Source of the DNA: Cadophora sp. MPI-SDFR-AT-0126 | Taxonomy: Eukaryota > Ascomycota > Leotiomycetes > Helotiales > Ploettnerulaceae | Assembly (NCBI GenBank): GCA_020747065.1 | Contig: JAGMVK010000003.1 | Location: forward strand, 1,240,001-1,304,000 | Direction: 5' to 3' | DNA: 64,000 bases | Shown here: positions 1 through 12,900 of the stretch, one piece after another | How the letters are laid out: every line of letters begins with the position of its first letter | Numbering within the stretch: position 1 is the stretch's first letter | Position numbers and translations under genes: made by a program | Notes under the pieces: generated by a model | What the model was told of the DNA's origin: nothing | What the model saw: the letters and a program-made list of their open reading frames with translations, nothing else | Databases searched by the model: none

Positions 1-1206
1 CCCTGCTTGAATGTTCTTCCACTTGCCGTCTTTCTCTCTTTCTCCTCGTTCTCTGGGCGTGCTCTCCGTAAGACTTTTTCGGTTAGCTATAATCCGACCT
101 CGTAAGGACACGAACTCACCTTGCAAGAAGTCGGCGGTTCGTCTACGCATTCGCGAATGGATATAGGCCTGAGATTCGTCAGTATCGAGCAGTACAACTC
201 TCTACAAGGAGTGAATAAGTACCTTAGAAGCTTTGATGTGGTAGTGGAAGTAATCTCGGAAAGTTTGAATGTGTGAAATCACTTCATCCCGTCGCTGGCG
301 AGTCAAATGTCTTGGGAAGAGAACTTGCAATGTCAGTGGCTGGTAGACATATTACAGTAGCTCTTACTTACCAAAAGTCACATAGCCAATCTCCCCGTTT
401 CCAGAGTCCTTCACACCTGGCACGCCCTGAAGCTCCAAAGGAGGATCTGTTCGAAATAGAACCTGAGGGGCATTTTGAATTGCTCTTCTCCGTGCATCGA
501 CGAACTCTTGAATGAAGACCTTCCCGAAGACTCTGTCCGTTTCCTCCCTGAATATGGTACTGAAAATCACTGTGACTCGGTCATGGCTAGCCTTGATGAA
601 GATTGCTTCCTCATCTCGGTAGTGGATAGCCATAACATCACCACCCTCTCGAACTCCTTGTGGTGCCTCTTCTGAAGTAAATTTGGAGGCTTCCTCCGCT
701 AGCTTGTGATGCTCATCAAATGCATGCTCAAACGGCGCTGCCATGGCATTTCGTTTCATCAGAGACACTCTTCGGATCAAATCCTCTCTTGCTTCTATCG
801 GGGCACGTATGTTAGCACCAGTCTCGGCACAATAGCAAACCTCCTCACCTTTCTCCTCTGGCAGATTGTCCAAGTCTACCTGCACAGAGAAGTTGTAGCC
901 ACTTTCCGGCGCAATTACATACGGGCCATATTCGCGTTCCAGCACCTGCTGTGCGCCGTACTTTAACAATTCATTGTAGCACTTTACTTGTATAGACACA
1001 ACGATTTTCGACTTTGTCTCGGGTGTAGAGATGTGGAAAGTGACACCGTCGAAATCCGAGACTGTCTGGTCGATGTTGACTGGGGCAGCACTGGAAATGG
1101 ATCAGTTGGAGGGGTCGGAACGATGTACATGCATGCAGGCTCACCCTGAGAATCGCTCTGTGAGCACTGATTGAATCAAAACATTCTGGTAGTCGAGTAG
1201 AAGCAT
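1..1206 (-). CDS. ARC35: Arp2/3 complex subunit 2 (ARPC2/Arc35), 3' end outside window
   Basis: Structural subunit of the Arp2/3 complex, which nucleates branched actin. ARPC2 and ARPC4 form its core and contact the mother filament. Exons read by eye: 1206-1145 (starts [12 protein letters not shown]), 1090-372, 323-223, then two short 3' exons separated by small introns. Conserved family blocks are visible: [41 protein letters not shown], the APQVLF-PPLEL stretch, and [13 protein letters not shown]. The last visible residues match the family C-terminal GRTFK, so only a few codons and the stop lie beyond base 1. The start gives the usual N-terminus. It diverges from DIP2 with 329 bp between start codons. 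Identity is secure; the boundaries of the last two introns are less so. Confidence 0.93.
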
Positions 1207-1535
1207 TGTGGGCACCTTTCAAGGAGCCGTTGTCCTTGGATCTGATGCTTGCTTCTGGTTTTGGCTACTTTGGAGTGCTTCGTTGAAGCGGGCTGGACTG
1301 GCTGACGACGTGGGGCAGATTTTAAGCTAGCCGCTTAAAGACGTTCCACGATCTACGCATCTCTGCTTATCCGCAGCACTAACGAAATAGCTGCAAGAAA
1401 ATCAAAAGTTACAAAAAAGTTCCGAACATCAACGAGCAGCTTTTGCGCCTGGTCCAACTCCGCCAGTTGGGATTGACTTCTGCCTGCCAATACGTTTCCA
1501 CTGTTTTCCCAGTCCTGTAGCTGCAGCATGTAAAG
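1207..1535. promoter_or_regulatory. Shared divergent promoter, ARPC2 / DIP2
   Basis: This 329-bp gap lies between the start codons of two divergent genes and must hold both 5' leaders and promoters. No recognisable TATA box or repeat was seen. Inference from gene order only. Confidence 0.5.
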
Positions 1536-4460
1536 ATGGTTAAATCATACTTGTGAGACATTTCCATTCTTCTGCTTTCAATCTTTGCTAATGTCTCCAG
1601 GAAATATGAGCATACAAGAACCTTCGGGCTCGTCAATTCGGGTACATCAAATGTGCTATGGTCAGAATCATCGCGGAGTACTGGAATAGCAGTCGCTGCT
1701 GCGAATGAGGAGGTTTTGTGCTGGGACATCAAGAAGGGCGAGCTACTAAGCAGATGGGCCGACAAGGACTGCAGGTCGCAGGTCACTGCTATTGCGCAAA
1801 GCCAGGTCGACATGGATATATTTGCTGTTGGACATGAGAATGGCAGTATAAGGCTCTGGGATGCGAAGTTCGGAACCCTCATAGTCAGCTTCAACGGGCA
1901 CCGATCAGCGATCACACGTCTAATATTCGACAAGTCTGGGACGAGGCTAGCAAGCGGCTCGAAGGATACAGATGTGATACTATGGGATTTGGTCGCCGAA
2001 GTAGGATTATTCAAACTGAGAGGCCATAAGGATCAGATTACAGGACTCCAATTTCTCCACCCAGAAGCACAAGAGGCTGTGGACGAGAACAGAGAGGTAG
2101 TTGTCGCGGGATTCGGAGACTCGAACGATTCGGAAGGCTTCCTGTTGACCACTGGAAAGGATGCTCTCATAAAACTCTGGGACATTGGCTCCCGCCACTG
2201 TATAGAGACACATACAGCGCAGTCAAATGGAGAATGTTGGGCCATAGGAGTGTCGCCTGATGGGGCAGGATGTATCACTGCTGGGAATGACGGAGAATTG
2301 ACCGTCTGGTCCATTGATACTCCTGGTCTGTCCGAGTTCTCGAGAAGCTCCAATGAGGTTGTAGAGAAACACTTTCTCAAGAGCAGAGGTGTTCTCCATG
2401 GCCAGGGCAAAGACAAGGCGCTGGAAGTCCACTTCCACCCGAGACATGACTATTTTACTGTGCACGGATCAGAAAAGGCTGTAGAGGTTTGGAGGATACG
2501 GTCCGAAGATGAAGTCAAGAGAATTTTGACAAGGAAGCGTAAAAGAAGGCGTGAGAAACTGGCCTCGATGGGGGAAAAGATGGATTTTGACGACAATGTG
2601 GTCGAGAATGGGGATATCTCGAGTGCCGAAATCGCCGACATTTTCGTTTCATATCTTGTTGTCAGGACCGGAGGCAAGGTACGATCCATGGATTGGATCA
2701 AAACCAAAGGCTCAAAACCTATGCAGTTTTTGGTAGCAACAACAAACAATCAGCTGGAGGTCTACACGGTTCCCACGAAGGAGAAAAGTAAGAAATCGAA
2801 GACTGATGAGATGCCAGACTATACCAGGTCATTGGCAGTGGAGCTACCAGGCCACAGAGCAGATATCCGATCCTTGGCCCTCAGCTCGGATGACAGAATG
2901 CTGGCGTCCGCATCGAATGGTGGTTTAAAGATATGGAACGTACGCACAAGGACATGTATCCGCACATTCGACTGCGGATATGCTTTGTGTTGTGCGTTCT
3001 TACCAGGAGACAAGATTGTGGTTATTGGCACCAAGTCTGGTGAGTTGGAATTATTTGACATTGCAGCAGCCTCCAATCTCGATAAGGTAGATGCACATGA
3101 GGGCGCTGTATGGTCATTGCAAGTACATCCAGACGGCAGATCACTTGTTTCTGGAAGTGCGGACAAGACAGCAAAATTTTGGAGCTTTGAAGTTGTCCAA
3201 GAAGAAATTCCCGGGACCAAACGAACAACTCCCCGACTCAAACTTTCCCACACACGAACCTTGAAAGTCTCCGATGACATCCTCAGCATACGTTTCTCTC
3301 CGGATGCTCGGCTGCTCGCTGTCGCTCTGTTGGACAACACTGTCAAGGTCTTCTTCGTAGACTCCCTGAAGCTTTTCTTGAACTTATATGGTCACAAGCT
3401 GCCGGTTCTTAGCATGGATATCTCATTCGATAGCAAACTCATCGTTACCTGCTCTGCTGATAAGAATGTTCGACTGTGGGGTCTCGAGTTTGGAGACTGC
3501 CACAAAGCATTCTTTGCTCATCAAGACAGTATCCTCCAGGTTGCCTTCGTGCCGCACAATCAGGATGGCAACGGGCACCACTTCTTCAGCAGTAGCAAAG
3601 ATAAGATGATTAGGTATTGGGATGGTGACAAGTTTGAGCAGATACAAAGGCTTGATGGTCACCATGGGGAGATCTGGGCCCTGGCCGTCAGCAAAACTGG
3701 AAACTTCCTCGTGAGCGCAAGTCACGACAAGAGTATTCGAGTTTGGGATCAGACTGATGAGCAAATATTCCTGGAGGAAGAAAAAGAAAAGGAGCTAGAG
3801 GAGCTCTATGAAAACACTCTCCTAACTTCACTAGAGCCGGAGAACGAGAACGAGAACGATGCTGAGTTTGGGGATGTGGGGAAGCAGACGAGTGAAACTC
3901 TCACAGCAGGTGAGAAGATCGCTGAAGCTTTAGAACTTGGAATGGCCGATTTGGCTACCGTGAGGGAGTGGGAAGAAGCCAAAATCTCACAACCCAACAT
4001 CGCGCCGCCGTCTCGAAACATTCTATATACTGCCCTGGGAGGAATTAGTGCCGAACAGCATGTGCTGCAAGTTCTGCAAAGCATCAAAGCGGCAGCACTT
4101 CACGATGCATTGCTGGTATTACCATTCTCCAAGCTACCTAGCTTGTTTACTTTCATCCACATTTTCTCCACGAGGTCTATGAACATCCACTTGACCTGCC
4201 GCATACACCTGTTCATGTTGAGGACGCATCATCGACAGATAGTTGCGAGCAAGACGATGCGGCCGGTGTTGGAGGAGATCAGGGTGAATCTACGACGGGC
4301 ACTGAAGAGGCAGAAGGATGAAATGGGATTCAACCTTGCGGCTTTGCGGGTTATTGGAACACAGATGGAGCAGAAGGGAGTTAAGAATTATGTCGATGAA
4401 GATACTTGGGAAAATGAAACAGAGGGAAAGAAAAAGCGTGGGTTTGTACAAATAGCATAG
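1536..4460 (+). CDS. DIP2: U3 snoRNP WD40 protein Dip2/Utp12 (WDR3)
   Basis: Component of the small-subunit processome (UTP-B module) that acts with U3 snoRNA in the nucleolus during early 18S rRNA processing. The start lies in a tiny first exon (1536-1552, MVKSYL), followed by a 48-nt intron (1553-1600) with a GCTAAT branch site; exon 2 runs 1601-4460. The 958-residue product matches the family length. It shows tandem WD40 repeats forming two propellers (many GH...W/F-D endings such as SGSKDTDVILWD and SASHDKSIRVWD), a basic linker near residue 300, and a C-terminal Utp12 domain with a KLPSLFTFIHIF helix. The large second exon also contains an in-frame ATG at 1653, but that start would drop the conserved N-terminal strand. 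Confidence 0.96.
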
Positions 4461-7280
4461 ACGGCGTGAATATAGAGCATCTAAAGAAGTTCTGCAACTC
4501 GACAGAGTTGAACCAACTTATCAGGACATGAGTCTACTGACAAAAATGTGGTGTCAACGAATTTCTCTTGTTACACATTGGTTCTAGCTTTCGTCCTATG
4601 AGCACTGACAGCTGGTGACAGCATGTATTCTGCTGGTGTGTCCCCGGTACTACTGCTGTTCAGCCGGTGTCCGGCTTGTGGGCTTCAAAGTTACCTCGGC
4701 CGCCCGACTCCATTGAAGCCGAGAATTTGGAACATAGTCTTCAATGCAAGTGAATTGGAAGGAATGAAATCATATAGAGCATAATGATTCTCGTGACGCA
4801 GGTGGCTAACGGCTTGTCTTCTCCTTGGCTGAGATGCCATCAATTATAGACTCATTGACGAAGCTTTCGAGATGTCTCGGGCCATGGTCCATGATGTGGA
4901 CAGGAACTGCTCGATATTTCCGCTCAAAGTCAGTGTATAATGATTGGACCCATGACCTATGTCTCTGCTCTTGGTATTTGCATACTTACTAAAGCTGGGC
5001 GAACACATGCCTTTCAAGAGCTGCAAACAGTGAAGCAATAGTCTCCGAGGTCTGCAAAAATCACATCGTCCAGTCATCTCAAGCCAAAAGTGCTAGAAGC
5101 CAGGCGCTAATTTAGGCAGCCATATATCGAATCAATCATCCCTCGGCTTGGAATTGCATGAGGTATCGGAAGAGTGTCCAGGACTTCATGCATGGTTATG
5201 GACCGCCTTGGAGCTTCCTGCGAGTCCTTTGATACCCAATTCAGACAATCTCAGGCATTGAATGCTACTCAATGTATTTGTGCCTCTCGGGTCTAGGTCC
5301 AGAGCGTTGGTGTAATTCTCTTACATTGGTCGACCTCGAAATGTCCAATCTCTCGTCAGCCGGAGCTTCTTCGCAGTGTGTAGACATACTTATTAGTTAC
5401 TAACCATATACGGTCATTGACTTTACACTTGGCAAACTATAACTGGATCAGCTTCGTTCAAATCATATGGCGAAATGACTGGGCACTACTCACTGCTTGA
5501 CAAGTTTGACCGGAGCGATTCAGTAGAAACAACCGCAATGCGTGGACTTGACCTACATGCTCAATAGGAGAGCAGCAGTACCGGGAATGAACGAGGTTCA
5601 ACGGACTTATCACAACACCATATCGACTAGAAGCGGTCTTTGACTTCATGTGGTCAAAAATGATTGACTTATTTGGCTCTCCCGAAAATGCTTCCATCAG
5701 TCGGCTTTGCTTACCAGCACCAAATATCCAAATGCGAAAAGAGAATGAATCATTTCTATCCTGTTCTTCATCTGGGTGAAACATTCGACAAAATATTCTC
5801 ACTTGAGACGTTCTCTTACAGCTCCGCATGCTCTAGCAGTAGACTTCTAGGAAGTTGCCCAGTTGGATCACAAGTCCGCCGAGAGAGTATGAACAGATCA
5901 AGCATGAGAAAGGTCCAGACTCTCAGGCTGAACCTAGGAGTATACCTCTGTTCTCAGAACATAAGAGACACAACTAAGAACAGAGACATATGAAATGCAA
6001 TCACTAGATGAAGACCGGAGGGAGTAAGCTGCGCTCTGAATGCTTCCTCGGTCAATCAAGTCGGGTAGCGATACTAGCGACGCTGTCACAACAATTCAGA
6101 CATCACCGTTCAATTTTGACCCGACGACAACTTTGTCCTGGTATCCTGTCACCCTCCTGTGATGAACACTGCATTGCATCGTGCATCGCATTGCAGCAGT
6201 ACAGTACGCTCCTCCACAAACGAGCTGAGTTTCTCGCTAGCAGCTGGGTCATGAACATCTTTCCCCATGGGGTAACCTTAGCCACCATGCAGCCGTTCAA
6301 TCCGAGTCTCGCCGAACAACCCAGCTTGGCTGTGGCCTCTACTGATTTGTTCCAAAAAATGAAATTCCAATGGAAGGATTATACTGCTTGGTACTGGGGT
6401 CAACATCACATGGTTGGTGATTGACGCATGGGTTGGTTGATTTTCGGGAGGGCTGGGAGGGAGGATGGCATGGCTTGAATTGAAGTGGGGAGACGGAGTA
6501 CGGCACATTGTATTCCCTTCCATTTCGTTACGTTGCGTTTCGTTCCGTTTCGTTTCGTTTCGTTGCCTCGGGCCGGCTTCCTACCCTGCCTTATCCTACC
6601 TACCTTAACCCCTCAGTGTTTCAGTACGTACCCCGCCGTTGGAAGAAGAATGGTGTTGGGCTAATGCGGGAGCAAAGCTGGTCGGCGGCGGAGCTAAAAG
6701 TTGCTTGGTGAGACTAGAATGTCTGCTTGGGATTGCTTTCTGCATGGGGAATCTGGCGATTGAATACAGTACTTGGTTGGGTAGGTCTCTTGAACCAAAA
6801 CCCACAACAAAGGAGAGAATGTCTCGTGGTTTAGTTGCGGTGTTGTTCTTGATGGGTGTGAATTTTCAATTCCGTGTAAGAGCAATGCTCCGAATTACAC
6901 CATTCGTCGTTCATAGATACAATGAGCCTGGCCAATCCTCACAAGGCGTCTGCTCTCTGTCCGGCCCGATTTTCTAGTCCATACATTCCATATCACCGAC
7001 CGTTCTTACAACATATCCTGGGTACACCAAGCTCCTTTCATGCCGGCTTAACTCAATACAAGTCCTCCAGTCCAAACCGATCCGTCCCATTCCTTTTCTT
7101 CATGATCGAACCCCACGTCGGAGACATTTCTTTCCATTATGTCTGTCCCTCCCCAACCAGCCATACACCAGGCGCCTGACCCCAAAGCAGTGTACGAGAA
7201 ATAAGGAAAATTAACTATCAACAGTGTGAAAACGCTGAAACGCAGGAAGTAGAAATAGCAGTATGGTACGTGGGTGCGTC
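4461..7280. other. Intergenic, about 2.8 kb, no supported gene; simple repeat
   Basis: No ORF here resembles a known protein. On the minus strand, 4.8-5.9 kb has short stretches with coding-like composition in shifting frames, e.g. a segment ending near 4810 that reads HIMDHGPRHLESFVNESI. They do not join into one frame through good introns, so a decayed gene is possible but unproven. A TTTCG-type pentanucleotide repeat occupies about 6523-6566. The segment 6900-7280 is probably the 3' UTR of the receptor gene. Confidence 0.4.
6523..6566. repeat. TTTCG-like pentanucleotide microsatellite
   Basis: Imperfect tandem copies of (T)TTCG/CGTT units, including three perfect adjacent copies, in a gene-free stretch. 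Low-complexity sequence with no other sign of function. Confidence 0.8.
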
Positions 7281-8908
7281 TCATATTTTGTTCATCGATA
7301 GAGGGTCCATGCCCGGATATTGATAGGGTCGGGGACTTGTAGTAGGAGATGTGCTCCAACCATCGTTTGCTGTGGGTGGTTTTGGGTTCGAAAATGAACG
7401 AGTGTCGGGTTTGTATCGGGCTTCTCGTCCGAAGTAGTCCGGTGTCTCTCGTCCGCTCTTTGCGGCCGGAGGCGATAGAGGTGTAATTGAATACGAGACC
7501 AAAGGCTCAGGCGTCTTGCCTGTATCTCGGTCTCGACTGAGCATTTCATAAGAACTCGGGTCCTTGAAAGCGCGAACATCGGCGCTGACGAATTCGTGAT
7601 TGGGTTTTACTTTACCCATGATCATTTCGTACCAGCCAGTGAACATCGAAAAGCGACCAAGGAAGAGGAGAGACCAGATCCCATTAAGCGATAGCAAGAC
7701 CAGAACAGCCATAACGGTCGCTTCGTTGATAACCAGATTGTTGGCGGAGCTCAGACATGCATTCTTGTTGCCTCCAGTCCTAACCAAACATCCCAACCAA
7801 TCGATGGCCTTGGTTGGGTTCTTAAGTGTGCTCGCCTCGAGGTCGTCCATGAAGACAAACACGACGGCGAAGAAAATGACGTCCGCGATAATGAGGAGTA
7901 CAATCGCGATTCCTCTCCACTGGAGCTCGAGGACCCGACGAACTCGGCGGAGAGCCTGTCGGGGCGAGATAGTTCCCCGAAGACTGTTGTTGAACGATCT
8001 GACACCGGAGCTGTTCGTTGTCGTCGAGTCATCCCTGAGAGAAGCAAGGTAAACCTTGATACAGTAGCCGAATGTGCCAAATTGTATGATGACAGTGACG
8101 GCTGCGAATACCAGTAAAGGGATCCAGAAGTCCGCCATACTGTTCTTGTGGTTGATGTGACAAGTATCTCCGAAGCGGAAGGACACTCCACTGAAAACCA
8201 GTGCCAATGTCAAAGCAATGGCTGGAATACCCCATCCTGCAGCGAGTGCTCCCCACATGAAAGACTTCCCGATGACTATTTGCCAACAGATCTGAAGATG
8301 GAGCGCCAGAGCTCTGAGAAAAATCCACATCACAGCGCACCATCCACCAGCGAGCAACATTGCCCCCGAAATTGCGCATGTTACGCTCGTATCCATGTCG
8401 TGTGGAGTAATGGCGTTGAAGCACTGTTCTGGCTTTGCTGCTAGTGGAATAATGAACCCCAACTACAGAACATTGGTCAGCAATATCAAGGAGGAGGATT
8501 TCACTTTGCTTACCTGCATGATTATAATTGCTACCGCTAGGCAAACACTTAGGTAATGGCGATGGGTCTTCTCAACTGGAAGGAAAGCAAAGGAGAGAAT
8601 CAGGAACATAGAGCAAACCATTCCTCCAACATTCAACCAGCTTGCTGAATGGGTGATGGTGTCGAAATTATCTGGGTACAGCCATTGTGTCTGCGGACAA
8701 GGTAAACAACAACTAGGCCCTAATATTGCCGAGCAAAATCTTCCCTCCACAACTGGCAGACCGTTAGTCCTGGTCATGAACGCGATTATCCCAGGCTCTG
8801 GAAGGGAGAAAGTAACTCACATCCACCCGAAACGGGGAAGAGATCTTCCTGTAGGAAAGGCGCTGGGCACAGTCCCTGCCCTGGAAGTCTCGTAGTATTC
8901 AATGCCAT
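7281..8908 (-). CDS. Seven-transmembrane receptor, fungal GPCR-like
   Basis: Probable plasma-membrane G-protein-coupled receptor. Three exons: 8908-8821 (start MALNTTRLPGQG), 8752-8514 and 8462-7281, giving 502 residues. Intron 1 has a GGACTAAC branch site and CAG acceptor; intron 2 is 51 nt. The N-terminal ~65 residues are cysteine-rich (C36, C44, C45, C48), as in an extracellular ligand-binding cap. Seven hydrophobic segments follow from about residue 69 to 380. Loop 3 is basic (RQALRRVRRVLELQWRG), and the cytoplasmic tail is Ser/Thr/Pro-rich. The cysteine cap before the helices recalls class B/Frizzled-like fungal receptors rather than pheromone or Pth11 types. The class is inferred and the ligand is unknown. 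Confidence 0.75.
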
Positions 8909-9734
8909 TCTTAATACAGGTAGACAGAAGCGCAAGCCCCTTTCCTTTTGCCTTTCCAAGTAGTAAAAGACCTCTGTGAAGATGCTCGGTGACTCGGATC
9001 TCTGTTCGGTGATTGTCTGCGCAAGATGGTAATTGACAGATCGAAGTAATCAATCTTAGATAGGAAATAGACTTCGGTGACGCGAATGCTCTGGGCTTGT
9101 TCCGACAGTCTAGACTGGTATGGAGGGGACCTTGGAGAGGAAGTCCAGTTTCAAGTAGCCATTGGTAGTCAGTGATGGAAGAGACCAAATAAGTGAAAGT
9201 GTGTGTGCGTGTATGAAAGGTGTCGGTAGGAAAGCTAGAAGAATGGCGAGAAAAGGACCCAAACTTTCGTGCGGGAGAGAGTGAGATATTAAATGAGAGT
9301 TCGAGCACTAGAGATACGCATAGGCTAGGAAATATTGCTGGGGAAGAGGAGTCTGGGAGGACCAGGCAAGGGCATAACGGGAAGTTTTTGTGGTGGGTCG
9401 AGTCGACTAGGACTCGGAGGCAGGGCAGGACGCGAGCGAAGGAGAAGCACAAGGGCAAGGAAGGGGGATAGGGCATGAAAGGCAAGGATGGAGAGACCAG
9501 GCCATCGCGTCCATGAGAGAATATGGATCCCTTCTTCTTCTTTGCTGGGGACTTGACAGCATCTCGCGATGATTGGGAGAGCGATGGCGAGGTTTGGGCC
9601 AGTGGGCCTCGGAGTTGAAGCAGAATCGAGGATACTGTAAGTAACTAACGCCCAGACTGGTTAGCGGAGGGGAAAATAACTTTTAGCGTGACATCGCACC
9701 CACTGGGGTCAAACTTCAGCGAGGTGGATGTGAT

Positions 9735-9752
9735 GGGCAGGGCAGGGCAGGG
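9735..9752. repeat. GGCAG pentanucleotide microsatellite
   Basis: Three tandem GGCAG units followed by more G-rich sequence. A complementary CCCTG run sits at about 14871-14897. Low-complexity sequence. Confidence 0.75.
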
Positions 9753-9796
9753 TCGGCTCGGGTTGAGTTGGTGGGCGGCGGCGGGCAGGCAGGTAC

Positions 9797-9813
9797 TACG
9801 GAGTACCTCCGTA
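9797..9813. repeat. Perfect inverted repeat TACGGAG-TAC-CTCCGTA
   Basis: Two 7-bp arms separated by 3 bp. The CGGAG core separated by a short spacer is compatible with a zinc binuclear cluster (Zn2Cys6) regulator site, which typically binds paired CGG triplets. It lies about 890 bp upstream of the receptor start. A role in receptor control is a guess. Confidence 0.5.
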
Positions 9814-9913
9814 CTTTACTTACAGGGGCAGCGGGCAGGGCCTGGATGGCCTGTCGGCCGCGAGAGTCAACGACTGAGTTCTGTCGATCATAGAAAATAG
9901 CCTGTACCTTAAC

Positions 9914-9952
9914 TGTACAGTACAGTATGTACTTGTACATTACAGTACAGTA
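9914..9952. repeat. Repeated ACAGTACAGTA / GTAC-rich block
   Basis: Two copies of ACAGTACAGTA flank a GTACTTGTACAT core, making a locally palindromic block rich in GTAC. It lies about 1 kb upstream of the receptor start. No function is visible. Confidence 0.6.
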
Positions 9953-12900
9953 ACAAGCAAGCTCGCTAGCCACAAGTTATGACATGCTTCTCTTGGAGAC
10001 AACCTAGATGGCCAAAAGCTTAGGACTTCTCTCAACAGCTTCTTGCTTCAAAAGACGGCGCAACAGGGAATGGAGGGCAGGGCAGTTCAGTTCTTGGCTG
10101 AAGATGTGCTCGCTCACTTGTCAGACGACGACGACCACGACGATGGGGCTTGGTGCTTGGAGCCCTGTGCAAAAGGGCCTAGTCGCACCCGAGAGGAGAG
10201 AGAGTGGGGTGGTGCTGCTGTTGAGAATAAGGAGTCCCCTGGTTTGAGACTCAGTCCAAGCGGGGTTCTTAGCCACTTGTAGCCTGACAGGATAGGGCGA
10301 GAAGTCGAAGAGTGGAGGCATCTCTTCCATGAGGAGGAACGCCCTGGGACAGGTAGTCCCAGAAGTGCTCGAGTGAGCGTTCAAAGCTCTGCGGAGAAGC
10401 TGAGTCCAGGCTGCGTATATCAGTGGATCTGTTGCTGGGGCCAAAAGTTCCTGTTGGCTGCCTATCATTCTTGCGAAATACTTTGAAGTCATGCCAAGAG
10501 GAGCATATAAGTCAAGAGAACTAAGAATTGAGAATTAGTTCACGGTAAAGATTCCGAATTACTAGTAAGTGCTGACTCCTGAGTCGAAACTAACAGTGTA
10601 GAACTCTTGAATAGGAAGGAATTCGTTACACTTTGATCACTCTGATCATGACGAGACGAATATGAAGTACATCCATCCTTCGAACCATGCCGTGCCTTGA
10701 TTTCAATTGAGAGGAAGGGGCCCTGAAATCCCTTGCTCCATCGATAAGTTTGACTTCACTCTTGTTCTTCTTGCCACTAATACTTGTCTCCATTTGCCAC
10801 TCATGCCCAGAAAATATCCCGAGAGACTGGTTCAGAGACTCATCCGTCGTCTAGACCACCATAAAGACAGTAGACTGTGTTCGCAACTACGGAATGGCTG
10901 AAACCCTCTGCATTCTATATGCAGGACTTAATTGTCGAATATGACTAGCTTCATGTGTGGCCTTTGTTTTGTATCTCATCGTCGTCGTCCCCGCTCCCTC
11001 TCTGAGTTGAAGAGAAAGAGAGACCAGGAGTCGCGTGCTCAGCCAGTCAGCCAAACCAACATGCATCATGCTCTGTTTTATGCGAGCACAACGTTGGGGT
11101 TAGCTTCGTTAGCTGGCTGTGCTGTGCCTGAAACTAAATTGACCTGAAATCCTGGGCAAGCGGCCCCTGTCACCACCTCCGTGGGTTGATGCTGTTGCCG
11201 TCTTGGGCCAAATAATAATTGCTTGCTCTTTGCCTCTTCTCGCCTTCCGTCGATCCCGGAATTCCAGAGTCCAGACTGACTGGCAGACACGGGACAGCAG
11301 TCACAGCACGCAAGAGGGCCGACAAGACCTTCCTCCTGCGTCTCTCGACTCTTGGCTTCTCATCATTCTTACCTGGACGCCCGGAATACTCACGACTGTG
11401 CTTCCCTCTCTCCCATGTTCGGCTCAAGGTGTCCTAAACCAGGCCACTATGATACCATTTCCCCAACCACCCATCCGCTTTGATGCTTCCATCATACGTC
11501 CATCCCGCGAGAAAGTCGTGCCCTAAGAGTGTGTGCTCTCGGCTTCTGAGCCGGCCGCTTCGATGCATGGAAGATGTCACAGAAACGATTCAAGACAACT
11601 CGCTACCACCCCGCCATCCAACTGAGGATCTTGAATAGCAGCTTGCCTTTACTTGGGACGGCTGACAATTTGCCGACGGCTCTTGCGAGTTGCTTGCATA
11701 GCACCGAATAAGATTCGAGTTTTAAGCGCAGAAACCAGACCTTGTGCAAGAAGAAGAAAAAGGCGGTGTTGCGAGTGTCATTGGCTAACAAGCAACCTCT
11801 CACAATGCTTCACAGCCTCGCCGTTGGACAGAACGTTTGAAAGGCGAGGCTGGACCAGAGCCTGTCAAGTCTTGATCGACATAAAGCAACCAATTTGAGT
11901 AATATGCCTTTGATCAGGCTCAGACGACGTGCAATTATCGACAACTCCATGAGCATGTTCGGTGTCAAGTACCGGATAAAATCGAACCCTTATCGAGAGC
12001 GCGGTATATATGCATTTCGTGTTGCGATACTTCCCACTCCAAACTTTGATGCATTTGGTTGGTCATCAAGATTTTGAAGCGTAGCCTCCCTCGTGTTGTA
12101 TAGTCGTTTTGAGTTCCCATGATCATCCCCTGATGTCTTGATCTGCAGGCAGTCAGGCGCTGTAAGCCAGTGCTCTCTGGCCAGAAGTGATCTTGTGTCG
12201 CTGTTGGACTCTTCAAGAAAATCGGGGGCCTATCAGACATCAAGACGAAGTATGTTGGTAACACAGCACGGTAATGCTGAACCTCCAGAGTTGGCGTCGC
12301 ATTTTGAGATCGTCCTCGATCAGACATTGAGCTGATCGCAAATCATCCTTTGGGATTTGATACGAACTCGCCAGTCTGTGCAATCGTTTCCCATGATCAT
12401 GTTTAGGCGAAAGTTTAAATCGTCGTGGTTACTGGATACTGGATGCTGATTGATTGATGTTACTTTGCCTCGCAAAGCTAGACACTTCTGTTCCCATAAG
12501 GCTGGTTCATTATCGTTTTCGCCCAAGTCATTCTCACTCAAAGGATATCAAAATGCTATCCTGACCGATAACAAGCGCTGGATGTGATGTATTCGCAAAG
12601 ACTGCGGCCGCCAGCGTTTTGAAGCAAGTCATTCATCATCTTGCATAGGGATCTGATATATGAGTTCTAGGTGTCAATTTGACACCGACGATGATGATAC
12701 AGAAGATATCAAATTGTCCGATCTGGTTACAGACTTGTCCTAAGGTCGGACCAGGAGATCCCGAAAGACTGAGACGGCAATGGCCAGCAGTTCGCGCGTC
12801 GCAATCGTATGGCGTTTCCCCAGGGGACTGTCACAACGGCTTTCAAGTTTCATCACTGGGAACCGAAATGTTCTTCTTGACAGCTCTGAAGGATAAGAAA

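Noticed and set aside
8817..9485. 222-codon minus-strand ORF
   Set aside because: Its composition is low-complexity Ser/Pro/Leu, it overlaps the receptor's first exon in another frame, and it looks like leader sequence.
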